5,194 nucleotides of DNA. It comes from Spirochaetota bacterium (GTDB taxonomy: Bacteria; Spirochaetota; GWE2-31-10; MWDO01). Shown piece by piece: positions 1-5,112 of the stretch. Below the pieces are notes generated by a model. That model did not search any database and had not been told where the DNA came from. It saw only the letters and a list, made by a program, of their open reading frames with translations. Within the stretch, counting starts at the first letter, position 1. Each line of letters opens with the position of its first letter. Made by a program: the position numbers and the translations under genes. The stretch spans positions 1-5,194 of the forward strand of contig JAGOCL010000215.1 of NCBI GenBank assembly GCA_017998755.1, in the 5' to 3' direction.

Positions 1-412
1 CTGAAAAAGTAATCCAATTTGAAACCAATCCTATCAAATTCGCAGAAACATAATCGGCAAATCTGCCAAATAACTGCGGGGATTCGGGATTTTTCCACCC
101 CCCCATATTATCGAACCACTCGGGATCGCAAAAATTACCAAGCGTTATTATAACGTCGGCCCCTTTGCTTACCGCGTCGTTTATTTTATCGTAATATGTA
201 ACGATAGACTCTTTGTCGAATTTGTCCTTTATTTTTTCAATATCTTTCCACTTGACTTCTACGATTTCATATTTTGGTAGTTTTGAAATTAATTTTTCTT
301 CGTTGTCAAAAGAAAAGTCGTTTATAAAATTTTCAATATCAGAAATCTTGATAGGAATTTGATGAATATATAGCTGTTCTAACGTTTCCAAAGAGAATTT
401 ATAAGCCGGCAT
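1..412 (-). CDS. Glycoside hydrolase family 1-like protein, degenerate, 5' part only
   Basis: The first 137 codons are visible; the gene continues past the left edge. Residues 48-137 follow the GH1 (beta-glucosidase-type) barrel: a strand equivalent to YRFSIxW (YEIVEVKW, 48-55), the helix YYDKINDAVSKG (73-84), the strand IITLGNF (88-94), then DPEWFDNMGGW (96-106) and a helix ending in NWITFS (132-137). In GH1 the strand normally ends in HHF or YHW and the last motif reads WxTxNEP, with Glu as acid/base. Here the sugar-contacting His is Asn93 and the Asn before the acid/base is Ser137. The acid/base codon itself lies just outside the window; its first base is G, compatible with Glu. Residues 1-47 lack the usual FxFGxATSSxQxEG opening strand. 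The start is firm: two in-frame TAA codons lie just upstream and AGGA (422-425) sits 9 bases before the ATG. There is no signal peptide, so it is probably cytoplasmic. I am fairly sure of the fold family and not sure of any activity. Confidence 0.68.
   Translation of the reverse strand, partial: MPAYKFSLETLEQLYIHQIPIKISDIENFINDFSFDNEEKLISKLPKYEIVEVKWKDIEKIKDKFDKESIVTYYDKINDAVSKGADVIITLGNFCDPEWFDNMGGWKNPESPQLFGRFADYVSANLIGLVSNWITFS
98..104. repeat. C7/G7 homopolymer tract inside the GH1-like gene
   Basis: Seven consecutive C on the plus strand (G on the coding strand) span the end of Met103 and both glycines of the conserved GGW motif (residues 103-106). This is a long G run for an AT-rich sequence, and other Gly pairs in the window use mixed codons. 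Gain or loss of one base would shift the frame. Confidence 0.9.
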
Positions 413-436
413 AATTTATTATCCTGTAATTTTTAA

Positions 437-465
437 AAAATATATAATTATCCCGATTTTGTCAA
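437..465 (-). promoter_or_regulatory. Leftward sigma-70-type promoter for the GH1-like gene
   Basis: Read leftward, TTGACA (465-460, full consensus) is followed after 17 bases by TATTTT (442-437, four of six matches including the key T, A and final T). Transcription would start near 430, giving a leader of about 18 bases that just includes the AGGA ribosome site. Its -35 box lies 8 bases from the -35 box of the rightward promoter. Confidence 0.5.
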
Positions 466-473
466 ATAAATAA

Positions 474-502
474 TTGACTAATGGCGGTAAATTATTTATC
501 CT
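474..502 (+). promoter_or_regulatory. Rightward sigma-70-type promoter for the GH13 gene
   Basis: TTGACT (474-479, five of six) and TATCCT (497-502, four of six) are separated by 17 bases. The start site would fall near 509, leaving a leader of about 23 bases that carries AAGGAG (519-524), 7 bases before the ATG. The GTCAA (461-465) and TTGAC (474-478) elements form an inverted repeat because the two divergent -35 boxes face away from each other. Confidence 0.5.
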
Positions 503-531
503 TAACTAATATTTGAAGAAGGAGATTTTTT

Positions 532-2904
532 ATGAATTTTAAAAGAAATATTTTACAAATCTTATTAGTTTTATTATCAATAACGCTGGTTTATCCGGCA
601 AAGAAAGACGTTAAGCCTATCGTAATAAAATCCGCAGAATTAAAAAGTTCCCAAATTGTTCTCGCTAATTTTTCCGGATTACCGCAAGATATTAAGAAAA
701 TTGTTTTTTCTATAGAACCGAAAATTGCAATAGAAAAAATTGAAAAAAAGGGTCCTTATATCGAAATCAAAACAAAAGAAAATTTCGATATAGAAAAGGA
801 TTATTATTTTACTTTTTTAAGTAAATCTACAAAAGAGAGCGGTAAAGTAGTTATAGATAAAGCTATTCTCCTTCAGGAAAAATTTAATACTATATATAGC
901 GATAAGTCGCTAGGGTATTTTTACGAAAACGGTAAATCTACATTTAGATACTTTGTCCCACGAGGTAAAAAAGTCGTTTTGGTTATTTTTGATAAATACG
1001 ACGACGCCGTTGGTAAAGAATACGAAATGACTAATACCGGAGATCAGACGTTTGAATGTATAATCGACGGAGAATTGTGGGGTAAATATTACGGATATAA
1101 AATCGTAGAGAGAAACTACGCGTTCAACCCCGTTCAACCCCTTATTGACTTGGACATAGTAGTATCCGATCCGTATTCGAAAGCTATCGTTCAGAGTAAC
1201 GTTTTTCCGCAAAAAAGCAGAAGCGTTATTATCGATACGTCAAAATTCGACTGGCAAGGGACAAATCATCTCGATATAGATATTAACGACGCCGTAATAA
1301 TGGAAACGCACCTAAAAGATATATCCGCCCACTCTTCTTCCAAATCTAAAAACCCCGGCAAATATCTTGGAATGATTGACGCGGAAGTAGGCGGAATTAA
1401 TTATCTGAAAAAACTCGGAGTTAACGCGGTTGAATTTCTTCCGATACACGATTTTTGTAATATTGAGATGCCTTTCAACGAAGTCGTAAAAAATAAAGAG
1501 GGCAAACCTTACTACGCTAAAAATAACTGGAACGCATACGCCCAAAATTATTGGGGATATATGACTTCGAATTTTTTCTCGCCCGAATCGTATTACGCGA
1601 CCGACGGAAACATCGATCCGGCTAAGTGGAGCGGCGCCGAAGGAAAAGCGGTGGACGAGTTTAAAACTCTGGTCAGAGAACTTCATAAAAACGGTATTGC
1701 CGTAATATTGGATGTTGTTTACAATCACGTATCTCAATTTGACGAAAATTCGCTTAAATATACCGATTACGATTTTTATTTTAAGAAAGACGTTAATACC
1801 GGTTGCGGCAATGAAATTGAGAGCCGTCGTCCGATGGCCAGAAGGTTGATATTGGACAGCGTTAAATACTGGATGACCGAATATAAGATCGACGGGTTTA
1901 GGTTCGATCTTGCCGGTTGCCACGACGTTGAAACGATTAAGTTAATTAAAGAAGAAATGTTAAAGATAAATCCAAAAGCTTTTATAATAGCCGAACCGTG
2001 GACTGCCGGCAAATCGACTTCGACCAAACTCGACTTTATCAAAAACGGCTGGTCTTACTGGAACGACGGTATTAGAGGAACGGTAAGAGGCGACAATAGA
2101 CCGATAAAAGAGTCCAAATCCTTTATGCTAGGCAACGCTAACAACGCGATTAAATTATCGGACTACTGGAAAGGAACTTCCGGCGGAAGCTCTTATCAAT
2201 CTGTAAATTATATCGAGTCGCACGACGATACCGCTTTAGGGGATAATATTAGAATATCCTCGGGGGAATACAAATTTATAAATGAAAAAGGGGAATTCAA
2301 TAGAATAACCGATCTGAAACAATATTTAAGATTATCTCCAAAGCTTATGAACGCTTCAAAAGTAGGAGCTTTGGCTCTATTTCTCAGTCAAGGTCCTATT
2401 ATGATGCATCTAGGTCAAGAATGGGCTAGGGGTAAAGTAACCCCGGACCTGACCGGCAAAGTTCCGGAAGTTACAAACAAAGGCGAAATGGGCAAATCTT
2501 CAGATAATTTAGTATATATGTTGCCTACTCCAAACTCCTATTCCGCCGATAACGATACCAATTTTATAAATTTTGATAATATTTCGTTAAATCAGGAATT
2601 ATTTGATTATTATAAAGGATTGATTCAGCTCAGAAAATCCGAAAAACTTCTTGGAAACGCCAAACCCGAAGATGTTAAGATTTTGACTAACGATAATAAA
2701 AATTCTTTGGGAGTAGTTATCGGGGATAAAATTTACGGATTTGTAAATTCGGACGTTGAAAAGAGCGCAGAATACTCAATACCGGAAGGCGCATACAAAG
2801 TAGTAGTCGACGGTAAAACGGCGGGAAGCAAAGAGATAAAAGAAATCTCCGGCGGAAATATAACGATAAATCCGGCGGAAGGCATGGTATTGATTAAGAA
2901 ATAA
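532..2904 (+). CDS. Secreted GH13 pullulanase/isoamylase-type glucan debranching enzyme
   Basis: The expected role is hydrolysis of alpha-1,6 branch points in pullulan, starch or glycogen outside the cytoplasm. Residues 1-23 are a signal peptide (N-terminal Lys/Arg, hydrophobic stretch 7-20, possible cut after YPA); there is no lipobox Cys. A beta-rich N-terminal domain (about 28-110) precedes a CBM48-like module (about 125-195) and the (beta/alpha)8 domain (about 250-690). All four GH13 regions are intact: DVVYNH (394-399), GFRFD with nucleophile Asp459, AEPW with acid/base Glu488, and ESHD with the transition-state Asp565. VEFLP (300-304) and GQEW (628-631) are also present. NYWGY (339-343) occupies the place of the YNWGYDP signature of type I pullulanases and looks more isoamylase-like, so exact specificity is open. 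The C-terminal beta domain is about 700-790. AAGGAG lies 7 bases before the ATG. A 53-codon gene follows after 20 bases with no terminator between. It resembles pulA products, but I do not assign the symbol. Confidence 0.92.
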   Translation: MNFKRNILQILLVLLSITLVYPAKKDVKPIVIKSAELKSSQIVLANFSGLPQDIKKIVFSIEPKIAIEKIEKKGPYIEIKTKENFDIEKDYYFTFLSKSTKESGKVVIDKAILLQEKFNTIYSDKSLGYFYENGKSTFRYFVPRGKKVVLVIFDKYDDAVGKEYEMTNTGDQTFECIIDGELWGKYYGYKIVERNYAFNPVQPLIDLDIVVSDPYSKAIVQSNVFPQKSRSVIIDTSKFDWQGTNHLDIDINDAVIMETHLKDISAHSSSKSKNPGKYLGMIDAEVGGINYLKKLGVNAVEFLPIHDFCNIEMPFNEVVKNKEGKPYYAKNNWNAYAQNYWGYMTSNFFSPESYYATDGNIDPAKWSGAEGKAVDEFKTLVRELHKNGIAVILDVVYNHVSQFDENSLKYTDYDFYFKKDVNTGCGNEIESRRPMARRLILDSVKYWMTEYKIDGFRFDLAGCHDVETIKLIKEEMLKINPKAFIIAEPWTAGKSTSTKLDFIKNGWSYWNDGIRGTVRGDNRPIKESKSFMLGNANNAIKLSDYWKGTSGGSSYQSVNYIESHDDTALGDNIRISSGEYKFINEKGEFNRITDLKQYLRLSPKLMNASKVGALALFLSQGPIMMHLGQEWARGKVTPDLTGKVPEVTNKGEMGKSSDNLVYMLPTPNSYSADNDTNFINFDNISLNQELFDYYKGLIQLRKSEKLLGNAKPEDVKILTNDNKNSLGVVIGDKIYGFVNSDVEKSAEYSIPEGAYKVVVDGKTAGSKEIKEISGGNITINPAEGMVLIKK
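1121..1140. repeat. Perfect 10-bp tandem duplication in the GH13 gene
   Basis: CGTTCAACCC occurs twice back to back. Because the unit is not a multiple of three, the copies are read in different frames (giving FNP then VQP, residues 198-203). It lies in the linker between the CBM48-like module and the conserved DPYSKA segment (213-218). Loss of one copy would frameshift the gene. Confidence 0.9.
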
Positions 2905-2924
2905 TTCTTTATAAAAGGATATTT

Positions 2925-3086
2925 ATGAAAAACAAATCAAAAAATAAGAAAAAAAAGAAGATAAAGCTCTTTAAACAGATAAAAAAGGCCGTAAAGACCT
3001 TAAACGCTCTTATCGATAAATTTGACGGCGGTATTATTGAAAAAGACAAAATCGAAGGATTGTATAAGGTCAATAATAAGGAGTAA
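2925..3086 (+). CDS. Small lysine-rich protein, 53 residues, unknown function
   Basis: I do not recognise this protein. The frame has an ATG, a TAA stop and a good ribosome site (AAGGA at 2915-2919, 5 bases before the ATG). It starts 20 bases after the GH13 stop, so the two are probably one transcript. Eighteen of 53 residues are Lys; residues 2-14 are almost all Lys/Asn, and residues 13-33 could form a basic amphipathic helix (KIKLFKQIKKAVKTLNALIDK). The end is mixed charge. No signal peptide or membrane span is visible. The basic N-terminus would suit contact with nucleic acid, ribosome or an acidic partner, but that is inference. An A8 tract (2949-2956) covers codons 9-11. The main doubt is that a low-complexity A-rich frame can stay open by chance; the ribosome site argues for a real gene. 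Confidence 0.6.
   Translation: MKNKSKNKKKKKIKLFKQIKKAVKTLNALIDKFDGGIIEKDKIEGLYKVNNKE
2981..3001 (-). terminator. Candidate intrinsic terminator of the leftward gene cluster
   Basis: Read leftward, AAGGTC (3001-2996), a five-base loop TTTAC and GGCCTT (2990-2985) form a six-pair stem with one G-U, followed directly by TTTT (2984-2981); with the arm this makes a run of six T. It lies about 87 bases past the stop of the 106-residue membrane protein gene and inside the convergent 53-codon gene. On the plus strand the same stem has a C-A mismatch and no downstream T run, so it should act only leftward. The stem is short. Confidence 0.4.
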
Positions 3087-3087
3087 T

Positions 3088-3408
3088 CTACTTCTCTCTG
3101 GTTATGGCTATAAACGAAAACATCATTAGAAAAGACGTTGAATAGTTTATAGCCAGATAATAAACCGGTATGTTGTTGATTTTATAATCCTTTATTGAAA
3201 ATATTTCCAGATACTCCAGTACCCTGAATATCATACCGATATAGAGGAATAGAGCGACCATTACCAAAATAAGGCGGGATATTTTCTTTGCTTTTCCGTA
3301 AACTAATATTCCGCTTATCGCCATAACGCTACATAGAATTACGTCTATAATAATAAAAAACAGTTCGCTTTTTGCAATATCTTTTAAATTTATCATAAGC
3401 TCCATCAT
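3088..3408 (-). CDS. Small three-helix membrane protein, unknown function
   Basis: I do not recognise a family. The 106 residues contain three hydrophobic spans: about 16-37, 45-64 and 80-102. The loop between spans 1 and 2 (KAKKISR, 39-45) and the C-terminus (TREK) are basic, which by the positive-inside rule places them in the cytoplasm, with the N-terminus and the EIFSIKDYKINN loop outside. Three Met codons compete as start (residues 1, 2 and 5). AAGGA at 3418-3422 is 9 bases from the first and too far from the third, so I keep the first. The gene ends one base from the stop of the convergent 53-codon gene. It lies 143 bases downstream of the aminotransferase-like gene and may share its transcript. 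There are no conserved polar residues inside the spans that would suggest transport or catalysis. Confidence 0.75.
   Translation of the reverse strand: MMELMINLKDIAKSELFFIIIDVILCSVMAISGILVYGKAKKISRLILVMVALFLYIGMIFRVLEYLEIFSIKDYKINNIPVYYLAINYSTSFLMMFSFIAITREK
3105..3155. repeat. 11-bp perfect inverted repeat at the convergent 3' junction
   Basis: TGGCTATAAAC (3105-3115) and GTTTATAGCCA (3145-3155) are exact reverse complements separated by 29 bases. The element is 18 bases past the stop of the rightward small gene and also lies within the last membrane span codons of the leftward gene. Neither strand has a T run after it, so it is not a classic intrinsic terminator. It could be a 3'-end stabilising stem or aid Rho-dependent termination in either direction. 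Confidence 0.6.
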
Positions 3409-3551
3409 AATAGTATATCCTTAAGCCGTTTTGTTTAAATTTCAATATAATTATCGGTAATTATTTTAGATTATTTTTAGAATTCTTTATTTTTTTCATT
3501 TTGCAGAATTTTATAAACCGAATACTGAGTTAATCGGAATTTAATTAAGAA
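3409..3551. other. AT-rich intergenic gap within the leftward cluster
   Basis: These 143 bases separate the aminotransferase-like gene from the 106-residue membrane protein gene. They hold the ribosome site of the latter (3418-3422) and a 7-bp all-AT inverted repeat with a four-base loop (3447-3464, arms ATAATTA/TAATTAT). I see no convincing terminator or well-spaced promoter; the TATACT close to the downstream start is too near the ATG for a -10 box. No open frame with a ribosome site is present. Confidence 0.5.
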
Positions 3552-4430
3552 TTAAAGGTTAATTTTTAAAAGAAGCTCTTTCTGATAATCCTCAAGTATT
3601 AATGGTAAGTAATTATAATTGGGGAACTGATTAATAAGTATATTGTTTCGTTTGAATTTATTTACCAATTCGTCGTCTTCGTTAGTGAAAGTAAAAATTC
3701 TACCTTTTTGAACTACGTTTTTCCATTTCAATTTTGGGACGTTAAGTTGGCGGTATTTGAGCGATTTTATAGCGCGGTAATAATTTAAAGATACCTCAAT
3801 GTAAAAAGAAGGAAGCTCAAAAATATTTTGATAAAAAATATTTTTTAAAGCGGAGCTTCTTTTTATCATTAAATATATATTTTTCAGTCCGCCTGAAATA
3901 AACTCGGGAAGAATAACTAAATCCGCTCTAAGAGGTTCAATTTTGTATTCCGGATAACTATAATAATTTATTATATTGATTTTGTTTTCAGATACCGGTA
4001 TCGGTTTATCTTGCAGATAATACTCCGTCGCGTCGATAACGCATATATCCGAGTTTTCTGGATTTAATTTTTTTTCCGGTAGTAAGCTGTTTATATATTT
4101 TACAAATCTTTCGCCTAAATATACAAGATTGTAGTTTTTAGTAGTTGCAAAATATTCCAATTTAAAAATAAATTCTTCAAGAGAATTTATGAAAAAAGGT
4201 TCGTATTCTTCCGAGAAATCTTTCTCAAGAATTTTCAAAAATCTTCGACTGAAAACAGAGTCCCCGACGATACTCATACCGTTTGAGATGTTATTTTTTA
4301 GGCGGGTTGATATCTTCTTATCCGAATACCCCAATATGGCGCTATTAAATCTGAAATCGAAGAATTTTTCGCTTTTTATATCGTAGAGATAAGCCCCTTT
4401 GGCTTTTTTGAAAATATTATCGTTATTCAT
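3552..4430 (-). CDS. Degenerate class III aminotransferase-like protein (probable pseudoenzyme)
   Basis: The 292 residues keep the order of glutamate-1-semialdehyde aminomutase-type PLP enzymes but are far shorter than the usual 420-460. Residues 9-36 (KAKGAYLYDI, then FFDF and AILGYS) match the family's AKGAYLWDVDGNxYIDF...ILGH opening. Residues 80-94 (FINSLEEF...) sit where FVNSGTEA holds the PLP phosphate. Residues 169-182 (ADLVILPEFISGGL) match PDLxxLGKIIGGGL, where the Lys forms the Schiff base; here it is Glu176. The SGT phosphate cup, the YHG after it and the DEV aspartate also appear absent (NYY at 155-157 stands near the latter). The C-terminal 250-292 resembles the small-domain end. 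No signal peptide. Its ATG lies inside the lipoprotein gene, with an 8-base overlap (4423-4430); the only ribosome site is a weak AAGAG about 7 bases upstream, implying translational coupling. A non-catalytic binding or structural role is likely. The family call comes from motif order, so remote similarity to another fold-type I group remains possible. Confidence 0.62.
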   Translation of the reverse strand: MNNDNIFKKAKGAYLYDIKSEKFFDFRFNSAILGYSDKKISTRLKNNISNGMSIVGDSVFSRRFLKILEKDFSEEYEPFFINSLEEFIFKLEYFATTKNYNLVYLGERFVKYINSLLPEKKLNPENSDICVIDATEYYLQDKPIPVSENKINIINYYSYPEYKIEPLRADLVILPEFISGGLKNIYLMIKRSSALKNIFYQNIFELPSFYIEVSLNYYRAIKSLKYRQLNVPKLKWKNVVQKGRIFTFTNEDDELVNKFKRNNILINQFPNYNYLPLILEDYQKELLLKINL

Positions 4431-5112
4431 CAGAGCGCTCTTCAGTTTTAGTAGTCGTCGCGTCGTCGGATTGATCCGACGTTACGTCGTCGTAAATATT
4501 TTGGAATTCAAGCGAGTCGTATATCTTTAGAATTTCTTCTTTATTCGTCTCGGAAAAGTCCTTATTCATCCAGAAATCAAGTTTTATGTTGTATTTTCCA
4601 TTTCTAAAAAAAATCGTATCAAAATAAAATAAATTATTATGGCTAATTTTAGCGGTATAAATAAAATTTAACGCCGCGTAATTTTTGAAGTCTGTTTTTT
4701 TTTCGGAGACTACCTCAATTTTGTAAGAGGTCGTTTCCTTTGAGAGGTTGTTCTTAACGTCTTTCAGATACTGCTCGTTACTTATATCCAAATTCTCCGC
4801 AACGCATCGAACGCCGATTTTTTTTAGATCGTTATAACCTACAAACAAGACTTCGCCGTAATCGGTCGTTATATAATCGGCAAACTTTTTTTCAAAACTA
4901 TTAAATTTATCGTAATCTATCTTAATTTCCCAGTTATAATCAAATTCTACGCTAAATGCAATTATTTCGTTGTGATATATATATTTATCGTAATTATCAA
5001 CGTATTTTCCGTGGTTTTTAGTCTCTCCGGCGGAATATTCGTCAATAATATTTTTTGATTGGCAGGAAATTAAAAATATAAATAAAAAAAAAATTCTAAT
5101 TGTTTTTAGCAT
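4423..5112 (-). CDS. Lipoprotein with acidic C-terminal tail, unknown function
   Basis: Residues 1-16 are a lipoprotein signal peptide (Lys3 and Arg6, hydrophobic core 7-15) ending in the lipobox LISC with Cys17 as the lipidation site, so the mature 213-residue protein is membrane anchored. Residues 47-204 alternate short strands and helices: IAFSVEFDYNWEIKID (51-66), GEVLFVGY (86-93), a helix at 110-123, KIEVVSEKK (131-139), AALNFIYTAK (146-155), LFYFDTIFFR (161-170), YNIKLDFW (174-181) and a closing helix to SLEF (200-203). This order resembles PsbP/DcrB-like periplasmic or surface lipoproteins, an inference from pattern only. Residues 208-229 are a Asp/Thr/Ser/Glu-rich tail, probably disordered. 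The start has no good ribosome site, which fits coupling to the frame that overlaps it from upstream. The downstream aminotransferase-like gene begins inside its last codons. Confidence 0.85.
   Translation of the reverse strand: MLKTIRIFFLFIFLISCQSKNIIDEYSAGETKNHGKYVDNYDKYIYHNEIIAFSVEFDYNWEIKIDYDKFNSFEKKFADYITTDYGEVLFVGYNDLKKIGVRCVAENLDISNEQYLKDVKNNLSKETTSYKIEVVSEKKTDFKNYAALNFIYTAKISHNNLFYFDTIFFRNGKYNIKLDFWMNKDFSETNKEEILKIYDSLEFQNIYDDVTSDQSDDATTTKTEERSDE
4464..4481. repeat. GC-rich hairpin inside the 3' end of the lipoprotein gene
   Basis: CGTCGGAT (4464-4471) and ATCCGACG (4474-4481) are exact inverted arms with a two-base centre, so RNA could form a seven-pair GC-rich stem with a tetraloop. 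It encodes part of the acidic tail (residues 211-217) and lies about 35-50 bases ahead of the aminotransferase-like start codon. No T run follows, so it is not a terminator. GTCGTCG repeats flank it because of repeated GAC codons. Confidence 0.55.

Noticed and set aside
1312..1923. Long minus-strand open frame (203 codons) inside the GH13 gene, plus shorter ones at 910-1212 and 1776-2042
   Set aside because: They lie antisense to a gene with all catalytic motifs intact, and their translations show no recognisable domain; they arise from codon usage on the true strand.
3411..3416. TATACT (leftward) as a -10 box for the 106-residue membrane protein gene
   Set aside because: It lies between the ribosome site and the ATG, so a transcript starting from it would lack the ribosome site; the nearest TTGAAA is about 22 bases away.
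3518..3537. CCGA/TCGG inverted arms as a terminator for the aminotransferase-like gene
   Set aside because: Only four pairs with a 12-base loop, and the downstream bases are not a continuous T run.
4189..4386. Plus-strand 65-codon frame
   Set aside because: It is fully antisense to the aminotransferase-like gene, has low-information composition and no recognisable motif.
4432..4441. Perfect 10-bp palindrome AGAGCGCTCT
   Set aside because: It overlaps Glu-Arg-Ser codons at the lipoprotein end and the next gene's weak ribosome site; a single short palindrome of this size is expected by chance.
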